Shown here: positions 14,676-21,840 of the stretch, one piece after another | Layout: each line of letters begins with the position of its first letter | Position numbering within the stretch: the first letter of the stretch is position 1 | Program-made: the position numbers and the translations under genes | Notes under the pieces: generated by a model | What the model was told of the DNA's origin: nothing | The model's database searches: none | The model's input: only the letters and a program-made list of their open reading frames with translations | Source: Geoalkalibacter sp. | GTDB lineage: Bacteria; Desulfobacterota; Desulfuromonadia; Desulfuromonadales; Geoalkalibacteraceae | Length of the DNA: 33,668 nucleotides | Reading direction: 5' to 3' | Assembly (NCBI RefSeq): GCF_030604225.1 | Contig: NZ_JAUVWH010000017.1 | Location: 1-33,668, forward strand

Positions 14676-15686
14676 GTGGAGCAGAAACTCATCCTTTCAC
14701 CCGCGCCCCATCTGCACGGCGAGCAGAGCACCGAGCAGATCATGCGCGCGGTCATCTACGCCCTGCTGCCGGCCTGCGCGGTGTCGATCTATTTCTTCGG
14801 TCTGCCGGCCCTGCGGGTGCTGGTGCTATGCACCCTGGGGTGCGTGCTGGCCGAGATCGGCTGTCAGAAGCTCATGCGCCGCCCCGCGGCCTGGCGCGAC
14901 GGCAGCGCCGCCCTGACCGGCGTGCTGCTCGCGCTGAACCTGCCGCCCGCCAGCCCCTGGTGGCTAGCGCTGCTTGGCGCGGCCGTCGCCATCGTCGTCG
15001 GCAAGCAGGTCTACGGCGGCCTGGGGCACAATCCCTTCAACCCCGCGCTGGTGGCGCGGGTGGTCCTGCTGATCTCCTTTCCCGTGCAGATGACCACCTG
15101 GAGCGCGCCGACGCCCCTGGGCGCGGGCCTGGACCTGGTGACCACCGCCACCCCCCTGGGCGAGGCGAAGAACGCGGTGATGCTTAGCGGCCGCTTGCCC
15201 GAGGCGCTGCAAAACAGCAGCTGGGATTATTTCATCGGCAACATGGGCGGCTGTCTCGGCGAGGTGTCGGCCCTGGCGCTGCTGCTCGGGGCGGCCTATC
15301 TGTTCTGGAAGCGCATTCTCACCTGGCACATTCCCCTGAGCTATCTGGGCAGCGTGGTGGTGATCGCCGGCATCTTCTGGCTGGTGGATCCCAGCCGCTA
15401 TCCCAGCCCGCTGTTTCATCTGCTCACCGGCGGCCTGATGCTGGGCGTGTTCTTCATGGCCACCGACATGGTCACCTCGCCCGTCACGCCGCGCGGCATG
15501 TTGGTTTTCGGCGTCGGCTGCGGCCTGCTCACCGTGCTTATCCGCCTCTTCGGCGGCTATCCCGAGGGGGTGTCCTTCGCCATCCTGCTGATGAACGCCG
15601 CCACGCCCCTGATCGACCGCTTCACCCGGCCGCGCGCTTTCGGTGAGGCACCCGCCCGGGTCTCGGGCCGGCAGGGGGCGCCATGA
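14676..15686 (+). CDS. rnfD: Rnf complex membrane flavoprotein RnfD
   Basis: With the GTG start at 14676-14678 (AAGGAAA about 9 bases upstream) the protein has 336 residues, a normal RnfD size. It is largely hydrophobic, with the conserved GLGHNPFNPA (about residues 115-124). The covalent FMN site is the threonine-rich motif LVTTATPLG, with T159 as the expected attachment residue (family pattern S/T-G/T-A-T). RnfD and RnfG carry electrons across the membrane and may form the ion channel. The upstream part of the frame (14517-14675) overlaps rnfC and is not used. The stop overlaps the rnfG start by four bases. Confidence 0.94.
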   Translation: MEQKLILSPAPHLHGEQSTEQIMRAVIYALLPACAVSIYFFGLPALRVLVLCTLGCVLAEIGCQKLMRRPAAWRDGSAALTGVLLALNLPPASPWWLALLGAAVAIVVGKQVYGGLGHNPFNPALVARVVLLISFPVQMTTWSAPTPLGAGLDLVTTATPLGEAKNAVMLSGRLPEALQNSSWDYFIGNMGGCLGEVSALALLLGAAYLFWKRILTWHIPLSYLGSVVVIAGIFWLVDPSRYPSPLFHLLTGGLMLGVFFMATDMVTSPVTPRGMLVFGVGCGLLTVLIRLFGGYPEGVSFAILLMNAATPLIDRFTRPRAFGEAPARVSGRQGAP

Positions 15687-16294
15687 AAGATATCCGTCGC
15701 CTGGCCCTGGTCCTGACCCTTATCGCCGCGACCGCCGGCCTGGTGCTGTCCCTGGTCGAGCAGGTGACGCGCGCCCCCATCGCCGAGCAGCGCCGCCAGG
15801 AAACCCTGCGCGCCTTGAGCGCGGTGCTCCCGGCCTTCGACAATCAGCCCGACGCCGACACCCTGACCCTGGTGGTCGGTTCGGATCGCAAGGGCAAGCC
15901 CATCGAGCGCACCTTCTATCGCGGCCGTCTCGCCGGTGAGCTGAGCGGGGTGGCCTTCGCCGTGACGGCCCCGGACGGCTACAGCGGGGACATCGTGGTG
16001 ATGGTGGGGGCCGATCCGCAAGGCACGGTGACCGGCATGGCCATTTTGCGCCACGCGGAGACGCCGGGGCTCGGTGATAAGATCGAGGATGACTGGTTCC
16101 GCGCGCAATTCCCGGGCAAGAATCTCGACAATGCCGATTGGCGGGTGAAAAAGGACGGCGGGGGCTTCGACGAAATCACCGGCGCCACCATCTCGCCGCG
16201 CGCGGTGGTTGGGGCCATGCGCCAGGGACTCGAGTTCTTTCGCGCGCAAAAAACGCAGATTCTGTCCGCGCCGGCCGAGGGAGGATCGCCATGA
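15683..16294 (+). CDS. rnfG: Rnf complex periplasm-facing flavoprotein RnfG
   Basis: This 203-residue protein has one N-terminal membrane helix (about residues 6-25) and a periplasmic FMN_bind domain. The covalent FMN threonine is T169 in EITGATISPRAV, matching the S/T-G-A-T motif recognised by the ApbE flavin transferase. HAETPGLGDKI (about 124-134) is the second family signature. The start overlaps the rnfD stop (ATGA), and the stop overlaps the rnfE start in the same way, so translation is probably coupled along D-G-E. No apbE gene is seen in the window. Confidence 0.94.
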   Translation: MKDIRRLALVLTLIAATAGLVLSLVEQVTRAPIAEQRRQETLRALSAVLPAFDNQPDADTLTLVVGSDRKGKPIERTFYRGRLAGELSGVAFAVTAPDGYSGDIVVMVGADPQGTVTGMAILRHAETPGLGDKIEDDWFRAQFPGKNLDNADWRVKKDGGGFDEITGATISPRAVVGAMRQGLEFFRAQKTQILSAPAEGGSP

Positions 16295-16884
16295 ACCTGC
16301 AGGATGAATTCACCAAGGGCCTGTGGCGCGACAATCCGGTCTTCAAGCTGCTGCTGGGGCTTTGTCCGGTGCTGGCGGTCACGACCAGCGCCGAGAACGG
16401 CCTGGGCATGGGCCTGGCCACGACCTTCGTGCTGCTCTGCTCGAATATCGTCGTGTCCTTGCTGCGCAAGGTAATCCCGAGCAAGGTGCGCATTCCCTCC
16501 TTCATCGTCATCATCGCCTCCTTTGTGACCGTGGTGCAGTTGACCATGGAGGCCTATCTCTACGATTTGCACAAGGCGCTGGGGATTTTCATTCCCCTGA
16601 TCGTGGTCAATTGCCTGATCCTCGGCCGTGCCGAGGCTTTTGCCTCCAAGCAGCCCCTGCGCGGCGCCCTGATCGACGGCCTCGGCATGGGACTCGGCTT
16701 CACCCTGGCGCTGTTCGTGCTGGGCGGCGTGCGGGAGATCTTCGGCGCCGGAACCCTGCTTGGCGTCAGTCTCTTCGGCGGCGCCTATCAGCCCTTCCTG
16801 CTCATGATTCTGCCCCCCGGCGCCTTTATCACCCTGGGTTTTCTGCTGGCGGGCATGAACCGCATCGAGAGCGCCCGCCGTTAA
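16291..16884 (+). CDS. rnfE: Rnf complex membrane subunit RnfE
   Basis: This 197-residue protein has six membrane helices. The N-terminal FTKGLWRDNPVFKLLLGLCP and the central IVVNCLILGRAEAFAS are typical RnfE, carrying the two cysteines that share a cluster with RnfA. The start codon overlaps the rnfG stop by four bases (ATGA). It is the last gene of the operon; a GC-rich hairpin follows. A longer plus-strand frame across this gene (16138-16884) is the same frame extended upstream through rnfG without a ribosome site. Confidence 0.94.
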   Translation: MNLQDEFTKGLWRDNPVFKLLLGLCPVLAVTTSAENGLGMGLATTFVLLCSNIVVSLLRKVIPSKVRIPSFIVIIASFVTVVQLTMEAYLYDLHKALGIFIPLIVVNCLILGRAEAFASKQPLRGALIDGLGMGLGFTLALFVLGGVREIFGAGTLLGVSLFGGAYQPFLLMILPPGAFITLGFLLAGMNRIESARR

Positions 16885-16889
16885 AATTG

Positions 16890-16951
16890 TTCGGGGGGCA
16901 GCCCGCTTGGTCTGCCCCCCCGAATCCGCTTCCCTCTCTTTTGTTTTTTTT
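16890..16951. terminator. Terminator-like hairpin between rnfE and moeA
   Basis: TTCGGGGGGCAG (16890-16901) pairs with CTGCCCCCCCGAA (16912-16924) apart from one bulged C, with a loop of 10 bases. A pyrimidine stretch and T-run follow on the plus strand (16939-16951). The T-run begins about 14 bases after the stem, so it is not a textbook case. It lies between convergent genes and has no equivalent T-run for moeA on the minus side. Confidence 0.65.
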
Positions 16952-16953
16952 CC

Positions 16954-18168
16954 TCACTCCTCGCGCATTTCCGCCTGCCGCCCCAGCAGGTGAAGGTCGA
17001 CGACGGCCCCCGCCGGCAGATCCCCGGCCTCGGGGGGCAGATAGACCAGCCCATCGGCACTCACCAGGGTGCGCAGAATCCCCGTCTGCTGATCGCCGCT
17101 GGTGCTGACGAGAAAGCGCCCGTCGCGTACGCTGAGGCGCACCCGCAGGAATTGGCCGCGTCCGGGTTTCTTGCGCACCGCTTCCTGCAGAATGCCCTGG
17201 ACGAAAGGCTGAATCACCCTGCGGTGGCCCATCATCCTGAGAATCGCAGGCTTGACCAGCTCCTCGAAGGTGATCAGGGTGGCCACGGGATTGCCCGGCA
17301 GACAGAAAATCGGACGATTTTCCGCACGCAAGAACGCCATGGGCCGGCCGGGCTTGATGTCGATTTTCCAGAAAATTTCCTCGGCGCCGAGTTCCAGGAG
17401 GATCTCGCGCACCAGGTCGCGATCGCCGGTGGAGATGCCGGCCGAGGTGATCAGGCCATCCGCCCGCAGACCTTCGCGCAGCAGCGCCAAGTGGCTTTCC
17501 CGTGTGTCGCGGGCAATCCCGAGCAGAATGGGCTCGGCGCCGATTTCCTGGAGGGCCGCGGCCAGGGCGAAGGCGTTGCTGTTGACGATGCGTCCGTCGC
17601 TCAGGGGCTCGCCCGGCTCCACCAACTCGTCGCCGGTGGAGAGTACGGCAATGCGCGCCCGTCGAAAGACCGGAATCACGACCTTGCCAAAGGAGGCGAG
17701 CATGCCGATTTCGGCGGGGCGCAACAGCGTGCCCGCGGGGATGACCAGCTCGCCGGCGCGCACGTCCTCCGCCTGGCGGCGCACATGGGCGCCTGAGACG
17801 GGTCGCTTGGTGAGGCTCACCCGGCCGGCCTCCTCGCGCGCCTCCTCCATGGGAACCACCGTGTCGGCGCCGATGGGCAACGGAGCGCCGGTCATGATTT
17901 TCATGGCCGTGCCGGGCGCCAGTCCGGCTCCCGGCAGGACGCCCGCCGGCAGATACCCTTCGATGGGCAGGCTGAGCGTGGCGGACAGATCCTCGTGACG
18001 CAGCGCGAACCCGTCCATGGCGGAATTATTCCAGCGGGGCAGATCCCAGGGCGCGTGAACCTCATCGGCCAGAACGCGACCGCAGGCCGCCGACAGGCTG
18101 ATGCGTTCGGAGCCCAGGGGCGAGCAATGATGAAGGATCAGGCGGCGAGCATCCTCAAAGCGCAACAT
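16954..18168 (-). CDS. moeA: Molybdopterin molybdenumtransferase MoeA
   Basis: MoeA inserts molybdate into adenylylated molybdopterin in the last step of Mo-cofactor synthesis (cytoplasm). The 404 residues match the family. The N-terminal domain has RWNNSAMDGFAL (about 45-56), followed by MKIMTGAPLPIGADTVVPME (about 89-108). The MogA-like domain has VLSTGDELVEPG (about 185-196), SNAF, and SAGISTGDRD (about 242-251), then IKPGRPMAF and LPGNPVA. The C-terminal domain IV is complete. It stands alone on the minus strand between rnf and nuo and converges with rnf. A 7-bp GC hairpin (18192-18212) lies in its leader, and no Mo-cofactor riboswitch was recognised. Possible users of its product (formate dehydrogenase, nitrate reductase) are not in the window. 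Confidence 0.95.
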   Translation of the reverse strand: MLRFEDARRLILHHCSPLGSERISLSAACGRVLADEVHAPWDLPRWNNSAMDGFALRHEDLSATLSLPIEGYLPAGVLPGAGLAPGTAMKIMTGAPLPIGADTVVPMEEAREEAGRVSLTKRPVSGAHVRRQAEDVRAGELVIPAGTLLRPAEIGMLASFGKVVIPVFRRARIAVLSTGDELVEPGEPLSDGRIVNSNAFALAAALQEIGAEPILLGIARDTRESHLALLREGLRADGLITSAGISTGDRDLVREILLELGAEEIFWKIDIKPGRPMAFLRAENRPIFCLPGNPVATLITFEELVKPAILRMMGHRRVIQPFVQGILQEAVRKKPGRGQFLRVRLSVRDGRFLVSTSGDQQTGILRTLVSADGLVYLPPEAGDLPAGAVVDLHLLGRQAEMREE

Positions 18169-18516
18169 AGAACTCTCTTCATGGCCTGGGGGGCCGGGCG
18201 GAAAACCCGGCCGCGGTCAACGGATGATCTGGCGATTGTGCCAGTGCGGCGGACCAAAGATCAAGGATGTTCGCGGTCCTCCGGGTCCTGGGGGCAGGAA
18301 GAGACACTGGAATTTCCCGCATCCCGCGACGACCTTGGCGTGATGTGGTTTCAAGGGTCCGCGGTTGCTAGGGATAGTGATGAAAATACAGCAAGTTGGG
18401 CCGGCGTGGACAGCTCTTCGGGACCAAGCCCAACCGGCCGCCGAGGATCTTCTCCGGCCTGCTTAAAAATCAGGATAAACCGCTGTTTTGACAGGCATAT
18501 TCATCGCTAAAAGTGC

Positions 18517-18532
18517 ATACAGTATACTGTAT
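18517..18532. promoter_or_regulatory. Perfect 16-bp palindrome upstream of nuoA, probable operator
   Basis: ATACAGTATACTGTAT is identical on both strands. It consists of half-sites ATACAG and CTGTAT with TATA between. It contains TATACT (18523-18528), a 5/6 match to a -10 box with a weak -35 (TTCATC) 17 bases upstream, and ends 8 bases before the TTGACA at 18540. A protein bound here would block or affect either promoter. The regulator is unknown; GntR-type repressors and Geobacter HgtR, which acts on central-metabolism and energy genes, are candidates by inference only. Confidence 0.65.
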
Positions 18533-18539
18533 TTTTTCC

Positions 18540-18568
18540 TTGACAATGAACGGCATTTATCCTAACTT
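18540..18568 (+). promoter_or_regulatory. Candidate nuo promoter
   Basis: TTGACA (18540-18545) is followed after 17 bases by TAACTT (18563-18568), a full -35 match and a weak -10. An alternative promoter uses TATACT inside the palindrome (18523-18528). Either would leave a leader of 70-115 bases before nuoA. Confidence 0.45.
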
Positions 18569-18647
18569 GCCTTGGCCTGAGACCACCTTGGGCATCTAAG
18601 GGTGTTAGAAGATAGCAATAAAACATCGTTGGGAGGAGACGCTTTCT

Positions 18648-19004
18648 ATGCTTGACATCTATTTGCCGATTCTCGTCCTTATCGGAATTGCCGTGGCGTT
18701 CGCCATTGGTTCGGTGGTTTTCTCCGGCCTGATCGGCATGAAAAAGCCGAGCGCCGTCAAGCTCTCTCCCTACGAGTGCGGTCTGCCGCCCGTCGGCAGT
18801 GCGCGCGAACGGGTGTCCGTCAAGTTCTATCTTGTTGCGGTCGCCTTCATTGTGTTCGACATCGAGGTGGTCTTTCTCTATCCCTGGGCGGTGGTTTTTA
18901 AGACGCTTGGTTGGTATGGCGCCGCTGTCATGGGGGTTTTTCTTTTTGTTCTCATTATCGGCTTCATTTATGACTGGAAAAAAGGAGCACTGGAATGGGA
19001 GTAG
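18648..19004 (+). CDS. nuoA: Complex I membrane subunit NuoA
   Basis: This is a 118-residue subunit with three membrane helices, at the junction of the hydrophilic and membrane arms of NADH:quinone oxidoreductase. The family signatures are present: [11 protein letters not shown] in the loop after helix 1, with the conserved Cys, then [24 protein letters not shown] in helix 2 with its acidic residues. The first gene of the nuo operon, with GGGAGGAG upstream. Its stop lies inside nuoB (10-base overlap), suggesting coupled translation. Confidence 0.96.
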   Translation: MLDIYLPILVLIGIAVAFAIGSVVFSGLIGMKKPSAVKLSPYECGLPPVGSARERVSVKFYLVAVAFIVFDIEVVFLYPWAVVFKTLGWYGAAVMGVFLFVLIIGFIYDWKKGALEWE

Positions 19005-19504
19005 ATCAGCCTCTGGGAAGTAATTTCGTCACCACCAGCCTGGACAAGCTTGTCAACTGGTCCCGGTCCCGCTCTCTCTGGCCTATGACGTTCGGTCTGG
19101 CCTGCTGCGCCATTGAAATGATGGCCACCGGCGCCGCCCGCTTTGACCTTGACCGTTTTGGTGTGTTGTTCCGCGCCTCGCCCCGTCAGGCCGACCTGAT
19201 CGTTATTGCCGGCACCGTGACCAAGAAAATGCTGCCGGTCATTCAGACGGTTTACGAGCAGATGCCCGAGCCCCGCTATGTCATCGCCATGGGCGCCTGC
19301 GCCTGCTCCGGCGGCGTTTTTGATACCTACAGCACGGTGCAGGGCATTGACGAGGCGCTGCCCGTGGACGTTTACATCCCCGGTTGTCCTCCGCGCCCCG
19401 AAGGTCTGCTCTACGGTCTGCTCAAGCTTCAGGAGAAGATCATGAAGGAGCGCAATACCTTCGGCGCCGCCATCGGGCTTGGCGAGGTGGTCAGGGAGGT
19501 CTGA
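18995..19504 (+). CDS. nuoB: Complex I subunit NuoB, ligand of the terminal cluster N2
   Basis: This 169-residue subunit passes electrons to quinone through cluster N2. The four ligands are present: adjacent C37 and C38 ([10 protein letters not shown]), C102 (GACACSGG) and C131 (IPGCPPRPE). The N-terminus and length fit bacterial NuoB. The start ATG at 18995 lies inside the end of nuoA. An extra cysteine, C104, sits where many NuoB proteins have Asn (GSCANSGG), with no known effect. Confidence 0.96.
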   Translation: MGVDQPLGSNFVTTSLDKLVNWSRSRSLWPMTFGLACCAIEMMATGAARFDLDRFGVLFRASPRQADLIVIAGTVTKKMLPVIQTVYEQMPEPRYVIAMGACACSGGVFDTYSTVQGIDEALPVDVYIPGCPPRPEGLLYGLLKLQEKIMKERNTFGAAIGLGEVVREV

Positions 19505-19552
19505 TCCCTGGCCTTGTGTTGATTCGAATACCTTGTGGATGAGGATAGTAGG

Positions 19553-20044
19553 ATGACCGATCAGGCTGCAGTCGAAAAGCTCAAGGCCAAGTTTCCCGGA
19601 TCCGTGCTCGAAGTCAAGGAGTTTCGCGGGGAGTTGACCCTTACCGTTAAGGCCGAGGACATCGTGGCCATCTGCACCTTCTGCAAGAAGGAGCTTGGCT
19701 ACACCATGCTGGCCGATCTGGCCGGTTTGGATCTGTCGGCCATGGGTGTGGCGGGGCCGCGCTTTCAGGTGGTCTACAACATTTACAACATCAAGGCCAA
19801 GCAGCGCCTGCGTCTCAAGGCGCCCGTCGAGGAGCGCGGTCCGCGCATCGACACGGTGAGCGGCGTCTGGGGCTCGGCCAACTGGCTGGAGCGCGAGTGC
19901 TGGGACCTGATGGGGATTTCCTTCAACAACCATCCCGATCTGCGTCGCATTCTCATGCCCGACGATTGGGTCGGTCACCCGTTGCGCAAGGATTATCCGG
20001 TTCAGGGTCCGGACCGTGAGCCCTATCAGGGCCGCCAGATCTGA
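19553..20044 (+). CDS. nuoC: Complex I subunit NuoC (30-kDa)
   Basis: With the ATG at 19553 (GAGGA 7 bases upstream) the protein has 163 residues. WLERECWDLMGISFNNHPDLRRILMPDDW is the core family signature, here cited as WLERECWDLMGI and FNNHPDLRRILMPDDW, followed by HPLRKDYPV. NuoC binds NuoD and helps shape the connecting arm. It is not fused to NuoD, unlike in E. coli. A GTG 6 codons upstream would leave no room for a ribosome site. Confidence 0.95.
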   Translation: MTDQAAVEKLKAKFPGSVLEVKEFRGELTLTVKAEDIVAICTFCKKELGYTMLADLAGLDLSAMGVAGPRFQVVYNIYNIKAKQRLRLKAPVEERGPRIDTVSGVWGSANWLERECWDLMGISFNNHPDLRRILMPDDWVGHPLRKDYPVQGPDREPYQGRQI

Positions 20045-20086
20045 CCGGAATGAATTCGTAAAACTCCAAAGGAACGAGGAAACGCC

Positions 20087-21268
20087 ATGGCAGCGATGAC
20101 CGAAACCATGACTATCAATATGGGGCCCCAGCATCCTTCCACGCACGGGGTGTTGCGGCTTGTTCTGGAGCTTGACGGCGAAAACGTCGTCAAGGCCACT
20201 CCGCATATCGGCTTTCTCCACCGCGGCGTGGAAAAGCTCTCCGAGTACCGCACCTACCATCAGGTTATTCCTCTGACCGATCGTCTCGATTACCTGGCGC
20301 CCATGAGCAACAACCTCGGCTATGTGCTGGCCGTGGAAAAGCTCCTGGGGATCACCGACCAGATTCCCGAGCGCGCCAAGGTCATTCGCGTGATGCTCGC
20401 CGAGCTGACCCGTATCAAGAGCCATCTGGTGTGGCTCGCCTGTCACGCCCTCGATATCGGCGCCATGACCGTGTTCATCTACTGCTTCCGCGAGCGCGAG
20501 CACATCATGGAGATGTACGAGAAGATCTCCGGCGCGCGCATGACCTCCAACTATTTCCGCGTCGGCGGTCTCTCCGCCGATCTGCCCGCCGGCTTCGAGA
20601 AGGAAGTGCGCGAATTTATCGATGCAATGCCTGGCCATATCGAAACCTATGAGGGTCTGCTGACGGGCAACAAGATCTGGCAGAAGCGCATCGTGGGCGT
20701 CGGCGTCATCAGCGGCGAGGACGCGCTGGATATCGGCATCACCGGCGGCAGTCTGCGGGGTTCCGGCATCGACTGGGATCTGCGACGCGACCACCCCTAC
20801 AGCGGCTACGAGGATTACGATTTCAAGGTTCCGGTCGACGACGGCTGCGATACCTGGGCGCGCTACAAGGTGCGCCTTGATGAAATGCGCGAATCCTGCA
20901 AGATCGTGCGTCAGGCCTTGGATAAACTCAAGCCCGGCCCGATTCTGGCCGACGTTCCCAAGGTCTGTCTGCCGCCCAAGCAGGACGTGGTCAATACCAT
21001 CGAAGGTTTGATCCATCATTTCAAGATCATCACCGAGGGCTTCAAGCCCGAAGCCGGCGAGATTTATCAGAGCGTCGAGGCCCCCAAGGGCGAATTGGGT
21101 TTCTATCTGGTGTCCGATGGCTCCGCCCGTCCCTATCGCATGAAGATTCGTCCTCCCTCCTTTCTCAACCTGCAGGCATTGCCGCAGATGGTGGAGGGCA
21201 GGCTGATCGCCGACGTCGTCGCGGTCATTGGAACTCTCGACATCGTGCTTGGCGACATCGACCGTTAA
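20087..21268 (+). CDS. nuoD: Complex I subunit NuoD (49-kDa), quinone-site subunit
   Basis: The 393-residue protein starts MAAMTETMTINMGPQHPSTHG, here shortened: NMGPQHPSTHGVLR near residues 11-24 is the hallmark, with the quinone-contacting His. HIGFLHRGVEKL, RLDYLAPMSNN and the C-terminal DIVLGDIDR end complete the family match. Together with NuoB it forms the menaquinone pocket near N2. As in other Nuo complexes, the NiFe ligands of the hydrogenase relatives are missing. It is preceded by AGGAACGAGG and lies 42 bases after nuoC. Confidence 0.96.
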   Translation: MAAMTETMTINMGPQHPSTHGVLRLVLELDGENVVKATPHIGFLHRGVEKLSEYRTYHQVIPLTDRLDYLAPMSNNLGYVLAVEKLLGITDQIPERAKVIRVMLAELTRIKSHLVWLACHALDIGAMTVFIYCFREREHIMEMYEKISGARMTSNYFRVGGLSADLPAGFEKEVREFIDAMPGHIETYEGLLTGNKIWQKRIVGVGVISGEDALDIGITGGSLRGSGIDWDLRRDHPYSGYEDYDFKVPVDDGCDTWARYKVRLDEMRESCKIVRQALDKLKPGPILADVPKVCLPPKQDVVNTIEGLIHHFKIITEGFKPEAGEIYQSVEAPKGELGFYLVSDGSARPYRMKIRPPSFLNLQALPQMVEGRLIADVVAVIGTLDIVLGDIDR

Positions 21269-21294
21269 CCTAACGCCGTAGAGAGGTGTTCTTC

Positions 21295-21792
21295 ATGAGC
21301 AACGCGGAAGCGCAGGTGGTCCAGGAAGAAATCGACCTTGGCCCGGCCAACAAGGTGATCGACAAGTATCTCAACATGAAGGGCGCGCTCATGCCTGTTC
21401 TGCAGGAGGTGCAGGATGCCTACGGCTATCTGCCCGAGCCGTGCATTCATCTGATTTCCGAGCGCCTCAATGTCTACTTGAGCCAAATTTACGGGGTGCT
21501 GACCTTTTACGCTCAATTTCACCTGGAGCCGCGCGGCAAATACATCGTGCGTGTCTGCATGGGGACGGCCTGTCACGTCAAGGGCGCCGGCCGCATCGGC
21601 GATACTCTGAGCGAATTGCTCGGCATCGGCCATGCCGAAACGACCGAGGATCTGAAGTTTACGGTTGAGCATGTGGCCTGCATCGGGGCTTGCGGCATGG
21701 CACCGGTCATCATGGTCAATGAGGCGACCTACGGGAGCATGTCCGTGCAGAAAATGGGCGAAATCGTCGCCAAATACCGGGCGATGGACTAG
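21295..21792 (+). CDS. nuoE: Complex I subunit NuoE (24-kDa), [2Fe-2S] protein
   Basis: The ATG at 21295 (GAGAGG upstream) gives 165 residues; a GTG three codons earlier is less likely. Ligands of the [2Fe-2S] cluster N1a are C88 and C93 (CMGTACHVKG) and C129 and C133 (CIGACGMAPVI). The thioredoxin-like fold and length are normal. It works with NuoF and NuoG in NADH oxidation. It stands as a separate gene, although the next gene, nuoF, carries a second domain of similar fold at its N-terminus. Confidence 0.96.
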   Translation: MSNAEAQVVQEEIDLGPANKVIDKYLNMKGALMPVLQEVQDAYGYLPEPCIHLISERLNVYLSQIYGVLTFYAQFHLEPRGKYIVRVCMGTACHVKGAGRIGDTLSELLGIGHAETTEDLKFTVEHVACIGACGMAPVIMVNEATYGSMSVQKMGEIVAKYRAMD

Positions 21793-21840
21793 CAGGCGTC
21801 TCTCTCAAGCCAAACCATTCAAGCGTTGGGGAATTGACAT

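Larger units (their letters stand above)
18169..18647. other. Intergenic region between divergent moeA and nuoA
   Basis: No gene is supported in these 479 bases. The 171-codon frame crossing from moeA (17995-18510) is a shadow with no ribosome site. Visible elements are a hairpin at 18192-18212, an inverted repeat GTTGGGC/GCCCAAC (18395-18401 and 18428-18434), a lone TTGACA at 18488-18493, and the palindrome and promoter elements at 18500-18568. The last stretch before nuoA contains a strong GGGAGGAG ribosome site. Confidence 0.6.

Noticed and set aside
18169-18260. Molybdenum-cofactor riboswitch upstream of moeA
   Set aside because: Only a single 7-bp hairpin is visible, and the more complex Moco RNA structure was not recognised.
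18488-18493. TTGACA as the -35 of nuo
   Set aside because: No acceptable -10 lies 16-18 bases downstream. The later TTGACA at 18540 and the TATACT in the palindrome are better candidates.
17995-18510. 171-codon plus-strand frame from inside moeA into the moeA-nuoA gap
   Set aside because: Starts in antisense moeA, lacks a ribosome site and has no domain features.
18968-21019. 683-codon minus-strand frame opposite nuoB-nuoD
   Set aside because: Antisense shadow in a GC-rich coding region. The plus-strand genes have motifs, ribosome sites and operon spacing.
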